From NCBI RefSeq assembly GCF_000284015.1, contig NC_016943.1, positions 785,541 through 849,540 on the forward strand: 64,000 nucleotides of DNA, in the 5' to 3' direction. Below, one piece after another: positions 50,204 through 60,233 of the stretch. The notes beneath the pieces are model-generated. The model did not search any database. It was not told where the DNA came from and worked only from the letters and a program-made list of their open reading frames with translations. Within the stretch, counting starts at the first letter, position 1, and each line of letters starts with the position of its first letter. Position numbers and translations under genes: made by a program. The DNA comes from Blastococcus saxobsidens DD2 (lineage in GTDB: Bacteria > Actinomycetota > Actinomycetes > Mycobacteriales > Geodermatophilaceae).

Positions 50204-50982
50204 CCACCACCCTCTTCGGCACCGCACCGTCGGGCCGGCTCTTCCACCGTCGCCGGGCCGCCGCGATCGACGTCGCCGACCTGCACGAGGTCGCCGCCGA
50301 GTTGCTGCCCCGGCTCGCCGCGCCCGGGCTGCACCTGTCGCTGGTCCGTCGCCCCGGCGCGGGCACCGCGCTGCACGTCGAGGAGGACGAGCACACCCTG
50401 CGTGTTCCGCTCACCGACCTCGCCGACGACATGAGCCGCGCCGGCGTACCGGCCACGGCGGCCGGCATCGCCGCCGCCCTGCGCAGCTGGGTGGCCCGGC
50501 GTCCGGTCACCGACGCCGCCGCAGCGGGCACCGGCATCGCCGTCCTCGACTGGTGCGACGCCGCGCAGACCGCGGTCGGCTGGGCCGTGGTCGTCGTGCG
50601 CGGTGAGATCGCCGTCCCGTGGGAGCCGTCCCCGTCCGCCCGGACCGTCGAGCTGCACCGGACCCGCTCCGCGGCGACCGGGCGGGCCCACGACGTGCCC
50701 CTGGAACTGCGCGTGGAGGGGCCGCTGGCGCTGTGGTCGCACCCCAGGGCGCCGGTCCTCGCGTCGTCGGCGCTGGTCGCGCCCGACCTGATGCTGCACC
50801 GCATCACCGCCGCCGGGCTGTCGTTGCCCGACATGCACGTGGTCGTGACGCCGCACCGGCCGGTCGCCTGCGCCGGTCCCGGGGTGGCCCGCCGGCTGGC
50901 CGGTCAGGCCAGCGAGGCGAGCGTGACGCTGCCGTGGCACCGCGTCGTCGACCTGCCCTGGATCAGCTCCGCTCTCAGCTGA
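50200..50982 (+). CDS. Uncharacterised 260-residue protein
   Basis: I do not recognise a family. The protein is soluble, alternating helix and strand, with Trp-containing segments (LRSWVARRP, VGWAVVVVRGEIAVPWEPSP, LPWHRVVDLPWISS). It overlaps the stop of the upstream 115-residue gene by 4 bases. Its own stop lies 8 bases inside the end of the convergent wall-hydrolase gene. No motif suggests an enzyme class. Confidence 0.6.
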   Translation: MTTTLFGTAPSGRLFHRRRAAAIDVADLHEVAAELLPRLAAPGLHLSLVRRPGAGTALHVEEDEHTLRVPLTDLADDMSRAGVPATAAGIAAALRSWVARRPVTDAAAAGTGIAVLDWCDAAQTAVGWAVVVVRGEIAVPWEPSPSARTVELHRTRSAATGRAHDVPLELRVEGPLALWSHPRAPVLASSALVAPDLMLHRITAAGLSLPDMHVVVTPHRPVACAGPGVARRLAGQASEASVTLPWHRVVDLPWISSALS

Positions 50983-53041
50983 TGTAGCCGTACTCCCAGT
51001 GCCACGGCTCGGGCTTCTCGCCGCCGGGTCCGGCCCAGTCGGGCTGCACGAACCCGAAGCGCGCGGCGTTGGCCGCCATCCAGGTCCACTGCGGGCTGCC
51101 GGCGACGTTGACGCCACCGCCGAGGTCGATCGCCAGCGCCCAGCCGTGGTTGGACGTGCCGGGCACGGCGGCCAGTGCCGGCTTGCGGTAGTACGCCGCC
51201 ACCTGGCCGCCGAAGGACCGGTAGGAGTCGGTGATCCGCAGCGGGGTGCCGAACTCCGCGGCGTAGGCCGCGTCCAGCCGGGCGTAGGAGGCAGCGGCGT
51301 CGCAGCGCAGCGCGTGGCCCGCGACCGCCAGCTTGCACAGTGCCTGGGCGGGGATGTGGCCGTTGGCCCAGCCGCCCCACTCCGGGCGCACCGGGCCCGG
51401 CTCGGGCAGGGGGGCGCCGCAGGCGCCGGTGACCGCGGTGGTGGGCAGGGCCGGGTTGGCCTCGGCGGAGGCCCCGAGGGGGACCCGCACGGCGACGGCG
51501 TCGGCGGCCAGCGACCGGACGCCCACCTGGTAGGTCGCGGCGGACGCGCCGATGACGTCGCCCGCACCGAGGTTGATGCCGACGTCCCGCCGGCTGGGCG
51601 AGAAGACGAGATCGCCCACCTGGAGGTCGCGGACCGGTACGGCGGCACCCGTCGCCCACTGCTCCTCGGGGGTGGCGGGCAGCGCGTACCCGGCGAGCAG
51701 CCAGGTGCCGGCGGCGAACCCGCCGCAGTCGTAGGTCTCCGGCCCGGTGGTGCCGGCGACGTAGGGCTTGCCGAGCTGGGACAGCGCGTTGCTCACCGCG
51801 GCCACGGTCTCGGCGGGCAGGACGGTGACCGGCGCGTTCCCGACGACGGCCCACGCCACGCCGGGGATCGGCCGCCCGTCGGCATCGAGCGCGGGGGACA
51901 TGCCGGCCGGCAGCTGCTCCGGGTCGGCGACAGCGCCCGCGGGAGGTGGCTCGATCCCGGCGGCGGCCAGCCGTCCCAGGTAGTCCTGCCAGCGCTGCGT
52001 CGCGGCCGTGTTGCGCTGCTGTTGCGCTCCGGCCGCCGGGATGGCGGCCAGGCCGGCGAGGCGGCCGGAGATCTCGGTGGGCAGGTCCGCCACCTTCGCG
52101 CGGACGGTCCGGAGCACGTCGCCCGCGCGCCGCTCCGCCGTGGCCAGCGCGGCGCGGGCGTCGGAGACGCGGAGTCCGGCGGCCTCCAGCCGGAGGGCGC
52201 CGCGCTCGGCCCGGACCACGGTGCCCTGCAGATCCCGGTCGGCCCGGTCGGCCAGCGACTGGGCGTACAGGACGCCCGACGTGGCGCCCGGCTGGTCGGT
52301 GTCCAGCCCGAGCACCGGGTAGCGGGCGGCCGCGGTCGCCCGGTAGAGCGCCGCCGCGCCGGTGCCCACGGAGAGCTGTTGCGCGGCGAGTGCGTCGCGG
52401 GCGGTCTGCTCCGCGGCGAGCGCGTCCGCGAGTTCGGTGCGCCGCTGGTCGGCGACCTGGGCCAGCAGGTGGTAGCGGTCAGCCTGCTCGAGGAGGGAGC
52501 TGCGGGCGGTGAGCGCCAGCGCGGTCGGGTCCAGCGACGGACCGGCGCCCTGGGGCGCGGTGGCGCCGGGGAGCACGAGCACCAGGACGGCAGGTAGCAG
52601 GAGGGCGTTGGTGGCGACGACGCCCAAGCGGGTCGACCAGCGGGTGCGGGGGCGATCGCTGGACCGGGAACGGCTCGGGGCCCGACGCGCCGCGGTGCGA
52701 GCCCGGGTCGTGCCGCGTGAGCCGGCCGTCCCGCGCGCGCTGGTCGCGGGGCGCGTACCGGCGCTCCGGGGAGTGCGCTCGGCACCGGCACGGGCGGCCA
52801 CGGCCGCACGGGCGGCAGCCAGCTGCTCGGCGGTGACGCCGGGACGCACGGCCAGGGCCTCGCGCAGGGCCAGGGCTTCACGCAGGGCCTGGGCATCCGC
52901 CGGAGTCAGGGGCGGACGGCCCGAGCTGTGCGCCGGGGACCGGCGAGGCGCCGAGCGCCCGGTGGCGGCACGGGCCGGCGCCGAACGGGTGGCCGCCCTG
53001 CGGGGGGTGGCGGCACGCGTGGGCGTACGCGATGCAGGCAC
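50975..53041 (-). CDS. Large membrane-anchored NlpC/P60 plus M15 (VanY-type) wall hydrolase
   Basis: The 688-residue protein has a disordered Arg/Ala-rich cytoplasmic part (1-135) and one membrane helix (about 141-158). Then follow a coiled-coil region (175-330) and an NlpC/P60 domain (about 410-510; Cys439 in YDCGGF). It ends with an M15 D,D-/L,D-carboxypeptidase domain (about 550-688; ITDSYRSFGGQ, TSNHGWALAIDLGGG, HWEYG metal-site residues). It probably trims or cuts peptidoglycan at the outer membrane face. A FliA-type promoter lies about 75-100 bases upstream. GTG start. Confidence 0.85.
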   Translation of the reverse strand: MPASRTPTRAATPRRAATRSAPARAATGRSAPRRSPAHSSGRPPLTPADAQALREALALREALAVRPGVTAEQLAAARAAVAARAGAERTPRSAGTRPATSARGTAGSRGTTRARTAARRAPSRSRSSDRPRTRWSTRLGVVATNALLLPAVLVLVLPGATAPQGAGPSLDPTALALTARSSLLEQADRYHLLAQVADQRRTELADALAAEQTARDALAAQQLSVGTGAAALYRATAAARYPVLGLDTDQPGATSGVLYAQSLADRADRDLQGTVVRAERGALRLEAAGLRVSDARAALATAERRAGDVLRTVRAKVADLPTEISGRLAGLAAIPAAGAQQQRNTAATQRWQDYLGRLAAAGIEPPPAGAVADPEQLPAGMSPALDADGRPIPGVAWAVVGNAPVTVLPAETVAAVSNALSQLGKPYVAGTTGPETYDCGGFAAGTWLLAGYALPATPEEQWATGAAVPVRDLQVGDLVFSPSRRDVGINLGAGDVIGASAATYQVGVRSLAADAVAVRVPLGASAEANPALPTTAVTGACGAPLPEPGPVRPEWGGWANGHIPAQALCKLAVAGHALRCDAAASYARLDAAYAAEFGTPLRITDSYRSFGGQVAAYYRKPALAAVPGTSNHGWALAIDLGGGVNVAGSPQWTWMAANAARFGFVQPDWAGPGGEKPEPWHWEYGYIS

Positions 53042-53076
53042 GGCGTCCCCCGGGCGTCGTCGTCGGTACGGATGGG

Positions 53077-53103
53077 GCTCCTGGGGCCGAAGGGGTCAGG
53101 AGC
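53077..53103 (-). promoter_or_regulatory. Hairpin in the leader of the NlpC/P60-M15 gene
   Basis: GCTCCTG (minus-strand 53103-53097) pairs with CAGGAGC (53083-53077) around a 13-base loop. It sits between the predicted FliA-type promoter and the start codon and could affect translation. No known riboswitch class is recognised. Confidence 0.35.
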
Positions 53104-53113
53104 TCGCACACAT

Positions 53114-53141
53114 CCATCGACACGCCGTCGGGAGTGCTTGA
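53114..53141 (-). promoter_or_regulatory. Candidate FliA-type promoter of the NlpC/P60-M15 gene
   Basis: On the minus strand TCAA (53141-53138), 16 bases, then GTCGATGG (53121-53114). The -10 differs from GCCGATGA at two positions, while -35 and spacing are exact. It suggests that this wall hydrolase is co-regulated with flagellar genes. Confidence 0.45.
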
Positions 53142-53267
53142 AGAATGGGATCGGACGGATCCCCCGTTCGGAGTGGGGTGAACCTCGGGGGAAGTGCGGG
53201 GCGGCCGTCGTCCGGCCCTCAGCACCGGCCGCGCGGGCCGGGGATCACCCCCGGCGCGGACGGCCGG

Positions 53268-53459
53268 TCAGGGCGCCCACCAGGCGCCGTGCCGGTGCAC
53301 GAGCGGGATCCGCAGCTCGTCGCCGTCCTCGGTGGAGATGACGAACTCCAGCTTGGTGATCCGGACGGGGGGACCGTCGCCCTCCGGCTCCAGCAGCTGA
53401 CCGGTGGCCAGGGGCATGGGCGGCAGGACGAGGACGTCCTCGCCGGGGGGCTCGGCCAT
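53268..53459 (-). CDS. Small uncharacterised acidic protein
   Basis: The 63-residue product (MAEPPGEDVLVLPPMPLATGQ..., ending HRHGAWWAP) is probably a small beta protein; residues 30-60 (ITKLEFVISTEDGDELRIPLVHR) alternate charged and hydrophobic residues. ATG at 53459 with GAGAGGA upstream. I do not recognise a family. It lies between the wall hydrolase and the citrate synthase genes, separated from the latter by a terminator. Confidence 0.5.
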   Translation of the reverse strand: MAEPPGEDVLVLPPMPLATGQLLEPEGDGPPVRITKLEFVISTEDGDELRIPLVHRHGAWWAP

Positions 53460-53518
53460 GCGGGGTCCTCTCGGGTACGGGGGCACACCCACCGTAGGGA
53501 CCGCGCCCGGGGACGCAA

Positions 53519-53552
53519 CGGGCCGGGTGACCCCGGAGGATCACCCGGCCCG
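53519..53552 (-). terminator. Terminator hairpin after gltA
   Basis: CGGGCCGGGTGA and TCACCCGGCCCG form a near-perfect stem around a CCCCGGAGGA loop, about 60 bases past the gltA stop. Typical actinobacterial terminator without a T tract. Confidence 0.65.
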
Positions 53553-53611
53553 GCGGCCCCGTCCAGGGCACCGCCCCGAGCGTGCGAGCGGTGGGAGGAC
53601 GGGGTCCCTCC

Positions 53612-54928
<1,317 letters not shown>

Positions 54929-55029
54929 CAGGAGCGACGCTAGCGCCCCCGCGCCCGGATCGCGGCCCGACGTCGCGCGGCGTGGCGAGGCGGAGCCCTG
55001 TTTGCCGTCCGCCCCGCCACGCCGATGGC

Positions 55030-56445
55030 TCACGGGTGGGTCATCGAGAGCACGTCGAGCGCCTCGTCGAGCTGCTGCTCGGTGAGCTTGCCCTGCTCGA
55101 CGTAGCCACGCTCCACCACGACCTGGCGGATCGTCTTCTGCTCGGCCAGCGACTGCTTGGCGACCTTGGCCGCCTCCTCGTAGCCGATGTACTTGTTCAG
55201 CGGCGTCACGATCGAGGGGGAGGACTCCGCGTACTCGCGGCACTGCTCGACGTTGGCGACGATGCCGTCGACGCAGCGGTCGGCCAGCAGCCGGCTGACG
55301 TTGGCGAGCAGCCGGATCGACTCCAGCACGTTGCGGGCCATCAGCGGCAGCGTCACGTTGAGCTCGAAGACGCCGGTGGTGCCGGCGTAGGTGACCGCCG
55401 CGTCGTTGCCGATCACCTGGGCGCCGACCTGGATGACCGCCTCCGGGATCACCGGGTTGACCTTGCCCGGCATGATCGAGCTGCCCGGCTGCAGGTCGGG
55501 CAGCTGGATCTCGCCCAGCCCGGTGCGAGGGCCCGAGCCCATCCACCGCAGGTCGTTGGCGATCTTGATCAGCCCGACCGCGATGGTCTTCAGCTGGCCC
55601 GAGGCTTCCACGAGTGAGTCGCGGGAGCTCTGCGCCTCGAAGTGGTCGCGCGCCTCCGACAGCGGCAGCTCCATCTGCGTCGCGAGCTTCTCGATGATCG
55701 CGGCGGCGAAGCCGGGCGGGGTGTTGATGCCGGTACCGACCGCGGTGCCGCCGAGCGGCAGTTCGCCGATGCGGGGCAGGGACGCCTGGAGCCGCTCGAC
55801 GCCGTACCGCACCGCCGCGGCGTAGCCGCCGAACTCCTGGCCCAGGGTGACCGGGGTGGCGTCCATCAGGTGGGTGCGGCCGCTCTTCACGACCTCCGCG
55901 AACTCCTCGGCCTTCCGCTGCAGGGCGGCCTCCAGGTGCTGCAGCGCCGGCACCAGCGTGGCGACGACGGCCCGGGTGGCGGCGATGTGGATCGCCGAGG
56001 GGAAGACGTCGTTGGACGACTGGGAGGCGTTGACGTGGTCGTTCGGGTGCACCGGCTTGCCGAGGGCCTCGGTGGCCAGGGTGGCGATGACCTCGTTGGT
56101 GTTCATGTTGCTCGAGGTCCCCGATCCGGTCTGGAAGACGTCGATCGGGAAGTGGTCGTCCCAGTCGCCCCTTGCCACGCTGCCGGCGGCCTCGGTGACC
56201 GCGCCCGCGATCTCGCGGTCGAGGACGCCGAGATCGGCGTTGACGGCCGCGGCCGCCCCCTTGATGGCGGCCAGCGCGCCGATCAGCTCGCGTTCGATCG
56301 GGGTGCCGGAGATGGGGAAGTTCTCGACGGCGCGCTGGGTCTGCGCCCGCCACTTGGCCCAGGAGGGGACGCGGACCTCTCCCATGGAGTCGTGCTCGAT
56401 GCGGAAGTCCCCGCCGTCCTGCGCTGCGCCGTTCTGCTGGGCCAC
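55030..56445 (-). CDS. fumC: Class II fumarate hydratase
   Basis: The 471-residue enzyme converts fumarate to malate. The superfamily signature [11 protein letters not shown] is complete, as are [14 protein letters not shown] and the [17 protein letters not shown] block with the catalytic His. GTG start. In Mycobacterium the fumarase gene also lies next to glpX, as here. The length is normal, and no iron-sulfur cluster is expected in this class. Confidence 0.95.
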   Translation of the reverse strand: MAQQNGAAQDGGDFRIEHDSMGEVRVPSWAKWRAQTQRAVENFPISGTPIERELIGALAAIKGAAAAVNADLGVLDREIAGAVTEAAGSVARGDWDDHFPIDVFQTGSGTSSNMNTNEVIATLATEALGKPVHPNDHVNASQSSNDVFPSAIHIAATRAVVATLVPALQHLEAALQRKAEEFAEVVKSGRTHLMDATPVTLGQEFGGYAAAVRYGVERLQASLPRIGELPLGGTAVGTGINTPPGFAAAIIEKLATQMELPLSEARDHFEAQSSRDSLVEASGQLKTIAVGLIKIANDLRWMGSGPRTGLGEIQLPDLQPGSSIMPGKVNPVIPEAVIQVGAQVIGNDAAVTYAGTTGVFELNVTLPLMARNVLESIRLLANVSRLLADRCVDGIVANVEQCREYAESSPSIVTPLNKYIGYEEAAKVAKQSLAEQKTIRQVVVERGYVEQGKLTEQQLDEALDVLSMTHP

Positions 56446-56615
56446 GCTGTGCTCCCGGTGGTGTGGATGGTGACAGTGCTCCGCACGGGACCCTAGACAC
56501 TCCCGGGGCGACCCGTCGGTGCCGCCCTCGGTGCGGGCCGCCGATCACGACGTCGGGGCGCCCGAGGCGCCCGTCGTCACAGCGTCGGTACGGCGCGAGC
56601 CCCGAGGAGCGCCCC

Positions 56616-57293
56616 ATGTCCCAGCAGCCCACGACGCCCGGGCCGGGTCCGTCGCCGACCGCGCACGGGGATACCCCGCCGAGCTGGCCGGCCCCCGGGA
56701 CGGCGTGGCCGGCGCCCGGTACGCAGCCGGTGCCCGACTGGGCGACGTCGACGCCCTCCTGGCAGCCGGCCGGCCCGGTCGCCCCGACCCCAGCGGGTGC
56801 ACCCGCCGGAGTCACCGGACGTACCCGTCGGGCCGTCGCCGGTGCGGCGCTGGCCGGGGTCGCCGCCGGCGCCGTGGCCGCCACCTTCCTGGTGAGCGCG
56901 GTGTTCATCGGCACTGCCGAGGACATCGGCCGGGCGATGGGCGAGGAGCTGGCTCCGGGCATCACCGAGGGCGTCCGCGAGGGCATGGTCGAGGGCGGCC
57001 AGGAGTCGATGGACGCGATGCTCGGCGGCATGCTGGGCGAGGAGGGGATGGGCGGCTGGTACGGCGGCATGCCCGGCGAGGCCGTCGAGCAGTTCCCCCC
57101 GGTGGAGCCGACCGGTCTCGGGCCGGACGAGACGCTGAACGCCTACGCCGGGGCCTGCTTCGAGGGCGACCTGCAGTCCTGCGACGACCTGATGTACGAC
57201 TCCCCGCCGCTGTCGGACTACGAGGAGTACGGCAGCACCTGCGGCGGACGGGTGAAGTCCTTCACGGTGATGGCGTGCACCGAGCTGGAGTGA
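56616..57293 (+). CDS. Membrane protein with Pro-rich N-terminus, function unknown
   Basis: The 225-residue protein has a Pro/Ala/Trp-rich cytoplasmic N-terminus (1-65), one membrane helix (about residues 70-93) and an extracytoplasmic domain with many Met/Glu/Gly residues. It ends with four cysteines (ACFEGDLQSCDDLMYD, STCGGRV, MACTELE). The Cys pattern suggests disulfides, as in DUF4190-like or septum-associated actinobacterial proteins, but I do not assign a family. ATG at 56616 after GAGGAG. Confidence 0.65.
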   Translation: MSQQPTTPGPGPSPTAHGDTPPSWPAPGTAWPAPGTQPVPDWATSTPSWQPAGPVAPTPAGAPAGVTGRTRRAVAGAALAGVAAGAVAATFLVSAVFIGTAEDIGRAMGEELAPGITEGVREGMVEGGQESMDAMLGGMLGEEGMGGWYGGMPGEAVEQFPPVEPTGLGPDETLNAYAGACFEGDLQSCDDLMYDSPPLSDYEEYGSTCGGRVKSFTVMACTELE

Positions 57294-57348
57294 GCGAGGG
57301 CGCCGGAGCGCTCCCGTGCACACCGTCACTGGACTACCGTCGGCGTCC

Positions 57349-57798
57349 GTGAGCGAGCACGACGCCACCCCACCCAGCCTCGCCGTGCGGGCCTCGGGCG
57401 CCGACCGCGAAGCGGTCGTCGCGCAGCTGCAGACGGCCGTCGGCGAGGGCCGGATCGACCTGGACGAGTTCGGCGGGCGCGCCGAGGCCGCCTACGCGAC
57501 ATCCGGCTGGACCCGCGCGGGTTGCGCACGCACGCTGAGCGGATCGACCTGCACCTCAGCGTCGTGTTCGGCACCGTCGACGTGGTCGTGGCCGAAGGAG
57601 TCGACGCGGAGCTGATCGGCCGGACCGTGTTCGGTGACCGGCGGGTCGACCTCGCGCCGGTCCAGCGCCTGGCGGGCACCCCGCTGGTCGTCGTCCACGC
57701 GAAGACGGTGTTCGGGGACCTCCGGCTGCGCAGCCTCGCGCCGGGGGGAGTCGGCGAGCCGGTGGCGGGCGTTGCCGGACCGCCTGGCCGAGCGCTGA
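57349..57798 (+). pseudogene. Broken DUF1707 (SHOCT-like) / LiaF-C-like gene with two frame changes
   Basis: The first frame encodes a DUF1707 start (LAVRASGADREAVVAQLQTAVGEGRIDLDEFGGRAEAAYA). Near 57500 the homologous reading continues in another frame (DIRLDPRGLRTHAERIDLHLSVVFGTVDVVVAEG, then VFGDLRLRSLAPG). Near the six-G run at 57743-57748 it shifts back to a frame ending RWRALPDRLAER-stop at 57796. The linker between the two domains also looks too short, pointing to a deletion. It could be a decaying gene or contain sequencing errors. Confidence 0.6.
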
Positions 57799-58854
57799 CT
57801 AGCCTTCCCGGTCGAACGGGACCGCGGAGTAGGCGCGCAGCTTCTCCAGCGAGTGCAGGCTGTCGATCGAGCGGATGGTGCCCGACCGGGAGCGCATGAC
57901 CAACGACTGCGTCGTGCACCCGCCGGCGCTGTAGCGCACGCCGCGCAGCAGTTCGCCGTCGGTGATGCCGGTGGCCACGAAGAAGACGTCGCCGCGCACC
58001 AGGTCGTCGATGTGCAGCACCCGGTCCAGGTCGTGCCCGGCGTCGAGGGCCTTCTGCCGCTCCTCGTCGTCCTTGGGCCACAGCCGGCCCTGCAGCGCCC
58101 CGCCCATGCACTTGAGCGCGCAGGCGGTGATGATCCCCTCCGGCGTGCCGCCGATGCCCAGCAGCAGGTCGACGCCGGTGCCCTCGCGCGCGGCGGCGAT
58201 CGCGCCGGCCACGTCGCCGTCGGTGATGAACCTGATCCGGGCGCCGGCCTCGCGGACCTCCTGGACCAGCTGCTCGTGGCGGGGCCGGTCGAGGATGCAG
58301 ACGGTGACGTCGCCGACGGAGCTCTTCTTCGCCTTGGCGATGCGGCGGATGTTCTCCGCGACCGGCGCGGTGATGTCGACGACGTCGGCCGCCGCCGGAC
58401 CGGTGGCCAGCTTCTCCATGTAGAAGACGGCCGACGGGTCGTACATGGCGCCCCGCTCGGCGACGGCCATGACGGCGATGGCGTTGGGCATGCCCTTGGC
58501 CATCAGGGTGGTGCCGTCGATCGGGTCGACCGCGACGTCGCACTCCGGGCCGTTGCCGTCACCCACCTGCTCGCCGTTGTAGAGCATCGGGGCTTCGTCC
58601 TTCTCGCCCTCGCCGATGACGACGACGCCCTTCATGCTCACCGTGCCGATGAGGGCGCGCATGGCGTCGACCGCCGCGCCGTCACCGCCGTTCTTGTCAC
58701 CACGACCGACCCAGCGCCCGGCAGCCATCGCGGCGGCCTCGGTGACCCGCACCAGCTCGAGGGCCAGGTTGCGGTCAGGAGCGGGACGGTCGGCACTGAA
58801 GCCGCGGCCGGAGCCGGACGTGGGGACGGGACCATCGGGCAGGGGCAGCGACAC
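57799..58854 (-). CDS. glpX: Class II fructose-1,6-bisphosphatase (GlpX)
   Basis: The 351-residue enzyme removes the C1 phosphate of fructose-1,6-bisphosphate in gluconeogenesis. Metal and substrate motifs are [46 protein letters not shown] and [20 protein letters not shown] at 58854 with AGGAGGT directly upstream, so the longer frame is rejected. It ends 1 base from the broken DUF1707 gene on the other strand. Confidence 0.95.
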   Translation of the reverse strand: MSLPLPDGPVPTSGSGRGFSADRPAPDRNLALELVRVTEAAAMAAGRWVGRGDKNGGDGAAVDAMRALIGTVSMKGVVVIGEGEKDEAPMLYNGEQVGDGNGPECDVAVDPIDGTTLMAKGMPNAIAVMAVAERGAMYDPSAVFYMEKLATGPAAADVVDITAPVAENIRRIAKAKKSSVGDVTVCILDRPRHEQLVQEVREAGARIRFITDGDVAGAIAAAREGTGVDLLLGIGGTPEGIITACALKCMGGALQGRLWPKDDEERQKALDAGHDLDRVLHIDDLVRGDVFFVATGITDGELLRGVRYSAGGCTTQSLVMRSRSGTIRSIDSLHSLEKLRAYSAVPFDREG

Positions 58855-58985
58855 AGGACCTCCTGGTTGGACCACCGGGTGGTGGCGACGCCTGGCCCCG
58901 GCCACTCCCGGCGCATCTGCGCCGGTGGGAGGCCGCACGGACGCTGGGCGGCGGTGTGGGAGAGCTCTCCTGCGATCCTAGGGGC

Positions 58986-59615
58986 ATGACCGGAATCGGC
59001 CCGACGAGCCAGCGTCCCCACGTCCCCGAGGATGTGGTCGCGCCCGAGGAGCAGGTGCCGCCCCCGCCGGCGTCCGCGGTGGAGCGGGCCAACCGGATGA
59101 GCGCGGCGAACATGATCCGGTCCCTGCTGCCGCTGGTGGTGATCTGCCTGCTGGTCGTCGGCTGGCAGGCCTTCCTGCACAATCCGGAGGACCCGGTGCG
59201 CGAGATCGACCTGGCGAACACGCTCCGGCTGGCCGACCTGCGGGCCGACTACCCCCTCCTGGTGCCCGACCTCGACGAGGAGTACCGGCCGACGAGTGTG
59301 CGCACCGATGCGGGGAACGCCGGCGAGGGCGAGCCGGTGACGGTGCAGATCGGCTACGTGACCCCCTCCGGGGCCTATGCCGGGTTCGTGGTCAGCGACG
59401 ACTCCGACGCCGAGGCCGTGCGGGGGGTGCTCGACGGCGCGACCGAAGCCGGGGATCTCGAGATCGAGGGTGCGGAGTGGTCCCGCTCGACCACCCAGCG
59501 CGGGGAGACGGCGCTCTCCCGGGTCGACGACGGCATCACCCTGGTGGTGACCGGTTCGGCCGGAGACGACGAGCTGACCGCGGTCGCGGCGGCGGTGGAG
59601 CCCTACGCGGGGTAG
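58986..59615 (+). CDS. DUF4245 family membrane protein
   Basis: The 209-residue protein has a cytoplasmic N-terminus with Pro residues, one membrane helix (about residues 44-62), and a beta-rich extracytoplasmic domain with YPLLVPDLDEEYRPTSVRT and VTPSGAYAGFVVSDDSD, matching DUF4245. Its function is unknown. It is divergent from glpX, as in mycobacteria. ATG at 58986. Confidence 0.8.
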   Translation: MTGIGPTSQRPHVPEDVVAPEEQVPPPPASAVERANRMSAANMIRSLLPLVVICLLVVGWQAFLHNPEDPVREIDLANTLRLADLRADYPLLVPDLDEEYRPTSVRTDAGNAGEGEPVTVQIGYVTPSGAYAGFVVSDDSDAEAVRGVLDGATEAGDLEIEGAEWSRSTTQRGETALSRVDDGITLVVTGSAGDDELTAVAAAVEPYAG

Positions 59616-59731
59616 TCGCCAGTGGCCCAGGTCACGACCTGATGACCTTCGGGAGAGTCGAGCGGCCGTGCGCCGCCGGCGGCGGGACGCTGTGGGCTCA
59701 CCGACGGCACACCGTTCCCGAGGAGATGCAG

Positions 59732-60010
59732 ATGTCGCCACGCGAGGATTGCCCCCGTAGTGATCACCGGGCTCCGGCCACCGGCGGGTCGTGCCCCTGC
59801 GGGATGGTCACCCGGATTCCGGCGGCGCAGCCAACACGCGCTGCACAGCTGCGTGACGTGCTGGCGCGTTGTCTCGACGACGGATCGGCTCGGCAGTCCG
59901 TCGATGCCGCCTCCCCGATGCTGGAGCGCCGGGTGGACCGGGTGCTGGCCGCCTTCGCCGACGCCGGCCTCGTGGTCGCCCCGGGCGGGGAGCTGCGTCC
60001 CCCCGCCTGA
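59732..60010 (+). CDS. Possible small winged-helix-like protein
   Basis: The 92-residue frame starts at ATG 59732 with GAGGAG six bases before it (ATG 59726 is an alternative). It contains a CPC motif and a helical half (RAAQLRDVLARCLDDGSARQSVDAASPMLERRVDRVLAAFADAGLVVAPGGEL) that looks like a small winged-helix or helix-turn-helix fold. I do not recognise a family and the evidence for expression is limited. It converges with xseB. Confidence 0.4.
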   Translation: MSPREDCPRSDHRAPATGGSCPCGMVTRIPAAQPTRAAQLRDVLARCLDDGSARQSVDAASPMLERRVDRVLAAFADAGLVVAPGGELRPPA

Positions 60011-60017
60011 GCCCCGG

Positions 60018-60233
60018 TCAGCTCTCCGCGGCGTCGTCGGGCGCGGCGGCGGCCAGCCGCTCCCGGGCCCGGTCCAGCCAGTGCTGGCACAGCCGGGCCA
60101 GCTCCTCGCCCCGCTCCCACAGGGTCAGCGACTCCTCCAGCGTCAGGCCACCGGCCTCGAGCTGCCGCACCACGTCGGCGAGCTCCTCGCGGGCCTGCTC
60201 GTAGGTGGTGGTCGGCTCCTCGGTCGTGCTCAT
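60018..60233 (-). CDS. xseB: Exodeoxyribonuclease VII small subunit
   Basis: The 71-residue protein has the XseB pattern [47 protein letters not shown]. It forms the helical small subunit that joins XseA to give the single-strand-specific exonuclease. ATG overlaps the xseA stop (ATGA). Confidence 0.95.
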   Translation of the reverse strand: MSTTEEPTTTYEQAREELADVVRQLEAGGLTLEESLTLWERGEELARLCQHWLDRARERLAAAAPDDAAES

